From contig JABACO010000008.1 in NCBI GenBank assembly GCA_013339895.1, forward strand, positions 3,923,490 to 3,987,489: 64,000 nucleotides of DNA, read 5' to 3'. The stretch is from Ephydatia muelleri (taxonomy: Eukaryota > Porifera > Demospongiae > Spongillida > Spongillidae). The translations under genes were made by a program, and so were the position numbers. Positions 1-15,600 of this stretch are shown here, in pieces (position 1 is the first letter of the stretch; each line of letters starts with the position of its first letter). The notes below the pieces were generated by a model. The model was given only the letters and a program-made list of their open reading frames with translations. It was not told the origin of the DNA and ran no database searches.

Positions 1-989
1 TGTTATCATACAATATCAAGCCTTCATGTCGTAATGCAGATTCGCAATTTGAGAGGGTTCGGACGAACCCCCGGCCCTTTGACCCAAAATGTGCTATCTG
101 TAGTATGTACGCATAATAAAAATAAGCTTGAATTCGTCATCTGCATGCGTTAAGGCTGAAAAATAAATTGAACCGTGCCGCAGAGCCTTCGCCTGCTCAT
201 TATTTCCTACTGAGCTTAATTACAACCGGACCATTCTTCTATGAGGAAATTATTCATCGCTTCGGTAATCGTGCCGAATATCTTTTTGTGCGCTATAGTA
301 TTTGCAAGACAAAGATCATGTAAGTCGGGTCGTCTCTGTGTCTTTCAGCTTGAAATTTAGCAAAGGTTCTTTAGCCTGTTCATGTTGGCAATGAAATACC
401 TCCAAATTCTATGACATCTTCATGTGCTTCCATACCTGGGCTGTGCTACCCACACAAAGCCCCTGTCCTGTGACCTGTGCCCATACCTGTGGTGCGTGTG
501 CAAAGCGTTTGTCCCTATTGGTTGACCGTCACGGTACTAGTATTGGTGTTGTATATTTTCGATAGAGACATTGTGATTAACTTCTCACGTAATGCAGCGT
601 GCACACATCTGCAGGGACTCGAGTTCCCCCACTCCCCATTACAGAAGTTAATTGTTTGCGTGAGAGTTAATTGCTGTGCGTATAGTTGGGCGTACATGTA
701 CACTTGGGTTGGGCGTACACCCAACTAGTGCAGATTTTTATTTTGTGGGATGTTCGTTAGTTGCGTCTTGTGTTGTTTGTATATGAAAGCAAAAAAAAAA
801 CATCTACCTGTGTTTGTTTGTCATTGTGGATGTGTGCTTGTGTGTAGGTGTGTGCTATGTGTGCTGATTTTGTGCTCTGTGTGTTGGTGTGTGCTATGTG
901 TGTGTTTTGGTGTGTGCTATTGTGTGTGTTAGTGTGTGTTTATGCATGGGCGTGTCTGTGTTTGCCTCTATGTTATACTGCACTCCTAG
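1..989. other. Non-coding stretch upstream of the VAMP-like exons
   Basis: No coding exon could be supported here. The first coding exon of the downstream R-SNARE gene should lie in this stretch or before the window, but it should be very short and I could not identify it. Bases 826-945 are TG-rich low-complexity sequence. Confidence 0.5.
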
Positions 990-2152
990 GGCTGCTGAAT
1001 CAGAGAAGTTGATGGGAGTGAGGCAGCAGGTGAAAGAGGTGAGTTGAAACATTGTTACTTGTGTACACATAGTGTGGGCGTGAACCCATAACCTGATCCC
1101 TAGAGGTGACAAAAGTGACCACTATATGTATCCTACTGTACTATGTTGTGCATTGATGTCATACATGTAGTTCTGGGATAATTTGAAAGCTCTTTCTATT
1201 GGGGTTTTTCTTTTCAAGTGATTATACAGTTCGTGGTAGCAAGGCCAAAGTGGGCGTAGCAGGGGAAAGCTAGCGGAACATAGAGCCAAAGTGGCAATCT
1301 TGGTCCCAATCCTTGTGCCTTTGAGTGTTGTGTTTTCAACCAATTTTTCTTGCCTTGGATACTATGTTTTGTGACGTGAAGTGTGAATCCCAATTGATAA
1401 GGTATTGCCATATAGGAAAATTCAAATTCTACTGTTTTGACAATAGTTGTCTTATTTTATTTTGGAGTCCTGTGGAATAATAACCATTTTTGGAAGTGGC
1501 TTGTAAGATGATAGAAAAGATGAATTGGGGTTAACACACAGTGACTGAAGTTCGAAGTGTATCATTTTTATAACGGGTTCATGTTGTCTGTTGCTAAGTG
1601 GCACTCAAGACATCTGAGTTCATACACTATATGAGACGAGCCCATACACTTTGTTACTTATTTGTGGTTAACTGCACACAACATAGGTGTATTCATGGAT
1701 TGCAAATGCATGCCACGCTTACAGTCTAGATAACCAGCATGTTAATGCATGTGCTGTAGCTGTTCTGATTGGTCTGTACCAGTACATTGTAGCCACTCCC
1801 CTGAGACACCATACATGCACTTATGTCTCATCCACAGGTGTCTGATGTTGCCAGAAGCAACATTCAGAAGGTCATGGACAGAGGAGATAGGTTAGATGAT
1901 CTTCAAGCTAGAGCAGGCAAGCATTTGCATGTGTAGTATGTGTGTGTTAGTGTGTGTATGTGTGTGCATGTGTGTGTGTATGTATGTGTGTTTGTGCTTG
2001 TGTGTGGTGTTACTCTACAAGTTCATTATTCAGTATTCTAGTCCACTTACATCACATTCTATCTTTGAACAGATATGTTAGCAGGCTCTGCCGTGGAATT
2101 TCAAACTTCATCAAATCGGCTAAAGAGAAAGCTGTTCTATCAGAATGTTAAG
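990..2152 (+). CDS. VAMP/synaptobrevin-like R-SNARE, partial (three exons)
   Basis: Exons at 990-1038, 1838-1916 and 2073-2152 join in frame (entry phase 2, then 0, 1 and 0) into about 69 residues of an R-SNARE helix. The product would be a vesicle SNARE that pairs with syntaxin and SNAP-type Q-SNAREs to drive membrane fusion. What shows it: the N-terminal QQVKEV segment, the zero-layer arginine in KVMDRGDRL, and the juxtamembrane LKRKLFYQNVK, which matches the end of the SNARE motif in VAMP3, VAMP7 and VAMP8. The second exon ends in a GC donor (CAG followed by GCAAGC), so this intron is GC-AG. The N-terminal start and the C-terminal membrane anchor are not seen; the last donor (GTGAGA at 2153) points into or near the assembly gap at 2755. 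It resembles VAMP8/VAMP7 more than neuronal synaptobrevin, but I cannot assign an orthologue. Confidence 0.85.
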
Positions 2153-2250
2153 GTGAGAGCTACATGTGTGTCCCCATCAGTACACCCTTGTGAGATATGA
2201 TTGATGCATGTGCCAGAGCAGGGGTAGATACACTTCTTCCTTGTTTAAAA

Positions 2251-2371
2251 TGTGGCCTCTGTCCTCCCCCTTTACTTCACTGACCCCAGGGTACATGTGG
2301 CCTCTGTCCTCCCCCTTTACTTCACTGACCCCAGGGTACATGTGGCCTCTGTCCTCCCCCTTTACTTCACT
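2251..2371. repeat. 45-bp tandem repeat, about 2.7 copies
   Basis: Copies start at 2251, 2296 and 2341 and are nearly identical. The unit begins TGTGGCCTCTGTCCTCCCCC. The period is a multiple of three, so open frames pass through on both strands, but there is no other sign of coding. It lies in the intron after the third VAMP exon. Confidence 0.9.
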
Positions 2372-2754
2372 ACGTACACTTAGCTTCATGCTCAGTAGCC
2401 CCAGTCTAGAAATATGCACACATCTACATTGCAGGTGCATGCACATACAGTGAATATACAGAGTGCATGAGTGTCTGAGGCATAATAGATGCACATCAAC
2501 AACAATTAATCTTCGTGTCCACTGGCATATGGTGGTACAAGCAGAGTCTCCAGTGCTGGTCCATAACTGCAGTATGTGCACTCACCTTGTACATCTATGC
2601 AGACCACTGTGTTTTGAGGACATGATAAACAGTCCTTCTCAGGAAGCCTTGAAGGGAGGGAGCACCCTCCCTCCCCCTCCCTTCCACACCAGTTCAGCTC
2701 TCCCATCCCATCCCTAAATCCTGTATCCACTTCTGCAGAGTGCTTGGTTGAAGC

Positions 2755-3754
2755 NNNNNNNNNNNNNNNNNNNNNNNNNNNNNNNNNNNNNNNNNNNNNN
2801 NNNNNNNNNNNNNNNNNNNNNNNNNNNNNNNNNNNNNNNNNNNNNNNNNNNNNNNNNNNNNNNNNNNNNNNNNNNNNNNNNNNNNNNNNNNNNNNNNNNN
2901 NNNNNNNNNNNNNNNNNNNNNNNNNNNNNNNNNNNNNNNNNNNNNNNNNNNNNNNNNNNNNNNNNNNNNNNNNNNNNNNNNNNNNNNNNNNNNNNNNNNN
3001 NNNNNNNNNNNNNNNNNNNNNNNNNNNNNNNNNNNNNNNNNNNNNNNNNNNNNNNNNNNNNNNNNNNNNNNNNNNNNNNNNNNNNNNNNNNNNNNNNNNN
3101 NNNNNNNNNNNNNNNNNNNNNNNNNNNNNNNNNNNNNNNNNNNNNNNNNNNNNNNNNNNNNNNNNNNNNNNNNNNNNNNNNNNNNNNNNNNNNNNNNNNN
3201 NNNNNNNNNNNNNNNNNNNNNNNNNNNNNNNNNNNNNNNNNNNNNNNNNNNNNNNNNNNNNNNNNNNNNNNNNNNNNNNNNNNNNNNNNNNNNNNNNNNN
3301 NNNNNNNNNNNNNNNNNNNNNNNNNNNNNNNNNNNNNNNNNNNNNNNNNNNNNNNNNNNNNNNNNNNNNNNNNNNNNNNNNNNNNNNNNNNNNNNNNNNN
3401 NNNNNNNNNNNNNNNNNNNNNNNNNNNNNNNNNNNNNNNNNNNNNNNNNNNNNNNNNNNNNNNNNNNNNNNNNNNNNNNNNNNNNNNNNNNNNNNNNNNN
3501 NNNNNNNNNNNNNNNNNNNNNNNNNNNNNNNNNNNNNNNNNNNNNNNNNNNNNNNNNNNNNNNNNNNNNNNNNNNNNNNNNNNNNNNNNNNNNNNNNNNN
3601 NNNNNNNNNNNNNNNNNNNNNNNNNNNNNNNNNNNNNNNNNNNNNNNNNNNNNNNNNNNNNNNNNNNNNNNNNNNNNNNNNNNNNNNNNNNNNNNNNNNN
3701 NNNNNNNNNNNNNNNNNNNNNNNNNNNNNNNNNNNNNNNNNNNNNNNNNNNNNN
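2755..3754. other. Assembly gap of exactly 1000 N
   Basis: The run of N is exactly 1000 bases, which suggests a fixed-size scaffolding gap rather than a measured distance. The VAMP membrane-anchor exon may be hidden here. Open frames crossing it are artefacts. Confidence 0.99.
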
Positions 3755-4013
3755 TAGCTTTCTGGGGCTTCACCCCAGACCCCGATGGAGAGTTTACAAG
3801 TATCCATACCCGCTCCCTGGTGTGACTTACCCCATACTGATGCATGCCTAGGTAATGAAATCGGAGTGCGCCGGGCTTGTTTCCCGCGGGCCGGCCAACG
3901 TTAATATCCGCAACAATTAATTCGTTAATAAAGGGGAAAGGTCAAAGGACTCAGCGGGAGGTTACTACAGTTGTATTTTAGAATCGAGGTGATTTTAGCA
4001 GTCAACAGGCAAA

Positions 4014-7588
<3,575 letters not shown>

Positions 7589-7607
7589 CTGCAGTTAGTT
7601 AGTTCAT

Positions 7608-7613
7608 AATAAA
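7608..7613 (+). terminator. Polyadenylation signal of TPI
   Basis: AATAAA lies 20 bases after the TPI stop codon, a plausible position for 3'-end formation with a very short 3' UTR. Confidence 0.6.
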
Positions 7614-8676
7614 TAATTTGCATTTGCTGTCATCTCAATAATGTTTCTAGATGCAGGCTGTTTTGTGTTTGTTTGATGGCCACCTGTCCTCACCAGTCCA
7701 CTAATCAATCCAGTATACGTACACTTGCAAGCTGGTGTTCTTGAAACGGTAGCTATCGAATGACAAGCTGACAATTACATCTTTGCACTGCGGGTGCAGA
7801 GTAAATGCTTCACCCGCGAGTTTTTATTGGGGAAAACCCTACTCACGTGCCGAGCTGGGAGGACCTATAGGACACTACTTATGCCACCACGCATATTTTT
7901 CGATGCCCTTAAAATTATAATGGCGAAGGCTCCCTTGTCTTAAAAAAAAACACGTGTTTGCGTTATCTCGCTCTAGACCTCCTATAACACGTTTGCCTTG
8001 GAGGTGTTGGAACAATTGCTCCCACTCCGTGTACGCAGAGATAATATATTATCTCTGGTGTACGTTAGCACTTAGTCTCATACACAGACAAAAGTACGTA
8101 AGATGATCATCGCTTACAGTACTCAGTATGACGTGATGTCATACTGTAAGCGTCGATGAACATACATATGGGTCTGGGTACGCGACTAGTTAGCACTCCT
8201 GTTAAAAGTAGGGGGCGGGACGAACATTGCGCATTGACAGTCAGATAATGTGGGGACAAGTAATATGTATAGTAATCGAAACAAGGGTCTTTTTTATAAA
8301 GTCGATGATGTGGAGTCGCCCGAGGAGTCGCCATAATTGGCCGTTCAAATTGACCATTTCCGGGGTACTCAGTACGTAAAATAATAACGTCCGTTTGGGT
8401 CTGGGGGCGAGATAGTATGCGTTGTCTGACTGTAGTTGTGCGCAGACCATCGGTGAGTTGTACGCTCCACGAGGACTGGGACGTTAGCTTAATTCACCTT
8501 TAGTATAAACACAGTCTGATAGTCTTTACTGTGTGCGACCGCGCCAGTACAATTTGTACTGACCCGTTTATTTGTTCTTGCATGGTCATGTTTCAGGAGT
8601 GCAGCGTATAAAATCAACAGGTCATGAAACTCCCATCGGTTTTGCTTTGGATCAGTCACGAAATGTTGATAATAGT

Positions 8677-8737
<61 letters not shown>

Positions 8738-9682
8738 ACGTGTGTGGACCGTGGAGGGGAGGGAGGAGGAAGGGGACAGTCAGCACGCCTACTATAATGT
8801 AATATTATATTTTACTTTTGAGTATCTTCAACGATCCATGCCTTGCATGTGTTCAACACTCTCGAGTATTGAGTACGACAAACCACTGAGTAGACAATAC
8901 TAATCAATTGAGCGTATTGTCTCGTTTCAGTGTTTTTACAAACCTTACAAACGACAACCGTAAGGTGCTTTACCTGGGGATTCCCCTCTAATGGAAAACA
9001 AATAGCCAGATTGCACCCCCACCCCACCCCACCCCCACCCCCCTGCACATCTGATTTGATAGTAGTATACTGAGCAGCAGTTTAAAATGGTTTCAGTTGT
9101 GAAATAGTAAACTTGTTGGTTGTTCTGGACAGAGATATATGCATCGGCTTGATCTGCATGGTTGTGAGTTGCTTACCAGTATAATTTGGATGGCACACAT
9201 CATTTGATAGAAATGAGTATTGAAGGAGCTATTATACCAAAATGCAAATGATCGTTATTAACTAATGTGCATGCCAATAGGTGAAGTATTGATGTTTGCA
9301 AATTAAAATGTACAGGCATGTTTGGGTTTAGTTGTCAATTTAGCGAAATGTGCCTGATTGATGACTGAGGACTTGGAAGCTTAAGCCTTACCATGGCGGC
9401 ATCAAAGTATTCAAGTTGTTCCTGTACATAGAATGAATGCATATGTAATTATCCTCAGTACCCGGATGATTCTGGAGGTACAGTGTACAATATTATTACT
9501 TTCAAACCACAACATCATTCTAGTAAATCAAGACCACATCATTTCAAGTGTGTAAGTGGTTTGCCTACATCTTTTAGGACTCATCATCTATCACTAACAC
9601 CTATCTTCTGAGCACATTCCCTGCATCAACCAGACATTCTTTTTCAATCCAAAGTGGTAGTGAACGCATACTGCCTGATAAG
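7614..9682. other. Intergenic region between TPI and the first USP gene
   Basis: It holds a small terminal-inverted-repeat element (8073-8188), a TG microsatellite (about 8676-8734) and C-rich DNA at 9016-9045. A possible spurious exon at about 8596-8662 is discussed among the rejected items. The USP promoter probably lies in the last few hundred bases, but no core element is obvious. Confidence 0.5.
8073..8188. mobile_element. MITE with 9-bp target duplication
   Basis: A 116-bp element with imperfect terminal inverted repeats (TAGTCTCATACACAGAC at the left; the reverse complement of the right end reads TAGTCGCGTACCCAGACCC) and an internal inverted repeat, so most of it can fold into a hairpin. 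It is flanked by exact 9-bp direct repeats GTTAGCACT at 8064-8072 and 8189-8197. A 9-bp duplication fits Mutator-like transposases. It shares its ends with the palindrome at 42240-42349. Confidence 0.85.
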
Positions 9683-12600
9683 ATGGCGGATGACACACAT
9701 GCAAAGAGTTGTAAAAGAAGTCGTCAGGACGATGATCAGGATTTGCAAAGAAAGGGCAAGAAGCTTAAGGTGCAGTGAGATGCACACGTAGTTATTAGAC
9801 CAATAATTAATACATGTACCATTGTTAATGATCAAATGATGATTGCATGATTTAAATGTTTCTGTACTGGTGTGTGCAGGCACCTTTAGCTATGTATTTC
9901 TAGGCTGGAAGCATTGTTGAACTGTATGTTAAATACCGTGAGTATGGACAAACAAGATGTTTTATGTTATTGATTTACTGTGGAAGCACTGGATTCACCA
10001 AATAGAGCTACTGTATGTGTATCTTCTGACGTCCTGACTTTGTGTGTCTAAATTTAAAGGCTGAATAACAGTGCAGGTACTTACTTTTTACCTTCCTTGC
10101 AATGGAATGAACTGTTTTGGTTTGCATGGTTTAAATTGGAATGCAAGTGTTATCACTTTATTTGGTATACTCATGTACAGTGTACATGCATGTAGAGTAT
10201 CACTTAAAATATTGCTATACCAGAAAACATATTTAGATAAGTTGCATCCAATACTTGAGCATAGTAGCATCACTACGACTTTGAAATTGTTATCAATGGC
10301 AGGATTCTGCTGACCCCAATGAAGAACCACAGTGTCTGCCCACAAGCCAAAGGCAAGATGTACCGTGCGGTCTTGCCAACCTTGGAAACACATGTTACAT
10401 GAATGCTGCCCTCCAGTGTCTCGGTAGTGTTGTTCCTTTGAAGGATTTCTTCATCAAAAAAGGCATGTTTTTTAATCTGTGTGGGATTTTTTTGGTGGTT
10501 TGTTCTGCTTTGTGGTGTCTGGCATATCATGATATGTAACAAATTGCTGCAGATCTGAATTCATGCAACTGTATTGCTTGTGAAGTATCGTCTGTAATTA
10601 GACAGATGTGGAGCCGTCAGCCTCTTAGAACAGCTGTCCAGCCAACCAACATAATGGCAAGTTTTGCTTCACTTAGCTTGTGGGCATTGAGAGTAATTGT
10701 ATACGCGCATGAAATATACATCTATGGCACAACTTTTGTTGGAGTGTAATTGAATGCTTCAAGTCATTTTGCAGCCTGCATGTGTCCAAATAAGGGCTTA
10801 GTCTCATGATTGGGCTCTATGCGTTAAGAGCTCTAAGGTTACTAGCATTGTTTGATATAACCTCTTTAAATGGAGATAGACCAAAGCCATCTACATGTAT
10901 CATAACCATGTTGATAAGATTGAAGACATCATGGTGAAATGACTGCAACACAGTACTAGAAAGAAAACTATTGAGGTGTGGTTGAATGCACTGTATGTTG
11001 TGCAAGATAGTTAGAATTGAATTAATTTTGATACGACCGCTCTATATGTGCAAGACATTTATCTTGCCTCATTGCTTCTTGTGTGCCACCCTGATTTAGA
11101 TATGTTTGTTCTCATTGGATCATGTTCATGTAGTTCAATTATCATACAAAGAGCATACTGTTACATGCATGTACATACATATATACACGTACAGTGTACT
11201 TCTGCAATATTACACAGGCTAGTGATTACATCTGGATCTGTAGGTATCACTACACTTTGATACAGTAAGGCAGCAGTGCGTACATAAGTATTACATGTAG
11301 CTTTATCACTTGACAGTGAGATGGTTTAGTTTCTGGCTGCAAATTGTTATGACTTCAATCATATTGTGATGTGATTTATTATCATTTGCAGAATGAGATA
11401 GGAAAGTGTAACGAACGTTTCAGTGGAGGTACTCAGCAAGATTCTCAAGAATTCCTGCTAAGTCTTCTGGAACAGCTCCATGCTGCTACGAAGGTGCCGT
11501 GTTCAGAGGATCCATGTAGCAGTAGTACTGAAATTGATGCATGTATCAGTGGTAATGTGGAGGTGAGCATTCCCTACAACAGCATTTGCAGGTGACATAT
11601 TCTTACACCGTGTGCTTGCAAATTGTATCCATCAATATGCATTCACTGTCAAATACTGAAGAGCATTTTATATAATGTGCCGTACCTGTAAGGTTTGAAA
11701 AGAGAGCACATTAGTTGCCTAATTTCAGGCCGAGAGGAAGTGGACAGAATACTTGAATAAGCATGGGAAATCAGTTGTGGTCGAACTGTTTGAAGGACAA
11801 TTTCAGTCATCAATGAAGTGTAAAGGATGTGGAGAGGTGTGTTCAAACTGAATTGAGTGAATCATTGATTACACTACTGCACTTTTAGTTCACATATAAA
11901 TTTGATCCATTCATGTTCCTACCAACTCCAATTCCAAGTACAGAACATGAGAGACCAGTGAGTTGGTTTACTCTTTGAAAACTGGATGCGTATGTGTGCA
12001 CATGAAATTTCCAGGTGCAAAGATGCAAGCTACATACTACATGTTATTCTTTCATGCATGTTATTCTTTCACGCATGTTTGAAAATAAATGTGTATATGA
12101 TTTGCAATCGGTTGTTCACAGGGAACTAGCCTTCCATTACAGTTAAGATTTAGTGGCAAAGTACTGCATACGATTATAAGCCCAAAAGACGTAGCTTATT
12201 GTAACGGATTGCACTGTAGGTAAACACTGTTTGTATCTAGTTTTCGTGCCTGGAATAATATTATCGATATAGCAGTAAGAATTAACAAAACACGCATCTA
12301 ATTTGAACGTCATCTAAACCAGTAAACTTTGGACGATCGGTGTGAGTGAATGGTACATCTGTTTGACTTTAGAAATGTGCCTTATAATGGTAGCTGTAGA
12401 AGCTGATTCTTGTAAAAAAATCCTATTGTTTGATTTCTAAATTCCCCCAAAGCATACCAAAATAGGGCACATTTCTCATACAACTGGTGTTATAAAAAAA
12501 ATCATACTGCATTATTATTACTCTGCAGTATTATGATGCAAACAAATTTCTATTGTAATGGTCAATTACACCTCTGAATCTGTAAATTAAATCAAAGTCA

Positions 12601-15600
12601 TGTCTAACCATTGAAGATCAACTAAAAGTTACAACTTAGTTTATTATGTTGGTTTTTGAAGTTTAAATTAGTCAGTTTCGATTCTGTAAGGAAATGGGTA
12701 TATTAATTGCCATACTGTTTAATGAACACTGTCATTTTATTTATCGGACATTATAAGCATATCATTAAACTTGATTTTAAATGCTTGACCTTTGTGTAAC
12801 CTTTACTATTATGTGACTAATGAGTAGAATTGACACTATTCAATGTAATCAATACCATTCAATGACCTATTTTTAAAGTTAAGTGAAAGTCAAGAAAACA
12901 TGCTAAAGGTGCATATCTATGTACATGTAGTGTGATTGGGTAACACTAGTAAATTTTGGGACGCGAAAACTATTGCCTCATATGCTTCGGCAAGGTTTGT
13001 GATCAGCAGACACGTGTCATTACATGTACGTACAATCTCAATGCATCCCTTGCTTTTACTCATCCAACCCCATTTGGCTGAATATGCTAAAAATAACATT
13101 CTTTACTATTCGTTTAAACTTAAGAACTTGTGATCTTTCTGAATGATGGTGGTGGTCACATACATGTACATGTATATCAACTCACCAATAGGAAAACTAC
13201 TTTATATTGTACGTAATACCAGTAGGTTCTCGTATGATAATTGAAATTGGTACAACAGCTTGCAGCTTTTGTTGAATATGGTAATGTTTCATTGCCTGTG
13301 GATGAACAGCTACTTACACATGTACATGTAATGTATGTATAATTGCAAATTGGAAGTGTACATATAATATAATTTGACCAATTTTAATGCATTCTGTGTT
13401 TGAGCAGGTCTTTTAAAAGTTTGTTTCATGATTTAAGTTTAGAATAAAGTCGGGATTTTGATTATCGAAGTTTCTTTTTAAAAATTACAGCCTTTGACAC
13501 TACGTGATTGTCTTGGAGTTATGTTTAAGGAAGAAACTTTTGATGGTAAAGCTTGGTAAGTACAGCATGCATATCTGTACAAACATTATTTGATGCTCTT
13601 TGATCATCGCAGGAGCTGCTCAAAATGTCATCAAAAAACGGACATGACACGAAAACTCAGTATTTCACGAATGCCGCAAATTGTAATGATTTATCTGAAA
13701 AGGTTCCAGAACGATAAGTAAGTTATACTTTGTAGCATCATATCAGCTGTAAACTGCCCTTTAATTTTTTAAATAATCGTATCACACTCTTTTTAGTTAC
13801 ATTGTACATGTACATGTAGTCTGCAAATAATAATAATCAGCCCAGATTTCCGAACAAAGAAACATGCTTCCAATGATGTCAAATGCTCAGAGCTAGGTTG
13901 GGCACGCATACCATTGGCTGTTGAGACCTATCGATGCTGGGGAGCTAAAGCAACATCTCTCACGCCGAGCTGCCAGGCTTAACAACACCAAATCTCAGGC
14001 CACCTTCATGCTGTACAGTAGGCTTAACCTGGTCCTTGTCAGAGCAAATGCAAGGGCACTGCTATCTCAAGCAGGGGCATATGGCAATGGCTCTGAACCC
14101 ATATAAGAACCTTAGTCTTAGGCAGTGTAGTTCATGACTAAAAACATTTTGTTTGTTGCTGTGTACCTAATCTGCATAATTATTAAAAATAAAACTATTT
14201 ATAAAAAAGTATTCAAAATAATAAAAACTGCGACTTTTGATTGCTCTCCTCTTACTCTGCCACTTTGGGTGATGCTTGTAAATCAGCAGGGGTTGCAGCT
14301 TACACAGCAGAGTCCCACATAATAATAATACTTGGATTAGAGCCATGGAATAGAAGCATTGCTTTTACGCTGTTTTGTAGGACCAGGTAGTTTTTCTTAC
14401 ACACCCACCTAAGACTGATGAAGCTAGATCTTCAAGTGCTAGAAGCTACACCTTGTGGTTGAACTGTGAAGTTTGGTGCTGTACGTAGCACTGAAACTAA
14501 AATACATCTACTTATAGGACTCTTATTATAGTGTGTTGTACGGTATATTTATTATACTAATTGAACACCAGCTGGATCCTCTTGGGCATCATGTGGTGAT
14601 ATGCAAAGGCGGTGGTGATGTTGTTTAGTGTCACAATGGCTTGAGGGATGTTTTTGTCCAGTTTGGCCATAGGGCTGGGCTTGGTGGTCAACTTGAGGTA
14701 GGTCACAGTTCTGGGGCTGACAGTTCACATAGCCGGCCAGTGGACATCTTGGTACCCAACTGTTGCAGCTCACCTGGCTTTGCAACTACAATGCAGCAAG
14801 TCAAAGGCCATCACAGACATCTACCAGAGGCTTAAACTCACCTTAGCTGTAATGCTAGAGCGTGCAAGGTTTCAGCATTCAGAGGACAAGGGATTGATCC
14901 AGCAAGTCTGGTGAGACTATGTTGAGCTTCTGGTCCCCAACTTCCAAAAGACTCTACCACCAGAGGGATGCAAACCCAACCTAACTCTCCACATTTTGCA
15001 TTCTTACTGTGGTGCTTCCTCTCTTCTGCCTGCATTGCTGCTGAACTCGGTATCACACATGCTATTTGGAGGGTTTTGGAATTAAGCGGGGATGTGACAC
15101 AAAGATCAAATGCAGCAGGCTTGCCCAACTCCCAGTTAGGGATGAGCAGGACGCATTTGTTGAGCTTCATGACCCAGACTGTGTCTCGGATTCTGTTGTG
15201 ATGGGAAACCACATCGGAGCCCTTTTTACATGACAGAGCATGGTGACCAAAGTGATCCAAAGAATGGGATATGCATTGGGGACAAAGCTGACCTTGACTC
15301 ACAGGAAGGCCTAACCACCACTTTATGGCAACTTGAAACTCAGAGGGATCAAGATGAAGGTTGAGCCTTGGGGAAGGTGTGACAGATAGCCAAGCTGATG
15401 AGTGAGACGAGGAAATTGAAAGCAAGCGAGCCCTATCCAGCAGTGAAGCATTAAAAATAGCTATTATTAATTTTATGATATAGTACAATATACATTATTA
15501 ATTACAACATTCGAGTTCTTAAAATGAATAACATTAGTAATGATTATAGCAAAGATATAACTAAAATGCCTGAAATGAAATAAAAACAATTACTGTTTGT

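Noticed and set aside
241-327. Short hydrophobic frame starting MRKLFIASVIVPNIF, followed by a GTAAGT-like donor
   Set aside because: It looks like a signal anchor, but it is only about 30 codons, has no downstream partner exon and does not fit the start of an R-SNARE.
2506-3851. Open frames crossing the N gap
   Set aside because: Unknown bases hide stops; nothing supports coding across the gap.
8596-8662. Possible exon GVQRIKSTGHETPIGF after a TTTCAG acceptor
   Set aside because: No matching donor except within the TG microsatellite, no family resemblance and no partner exons between TPI and USP.
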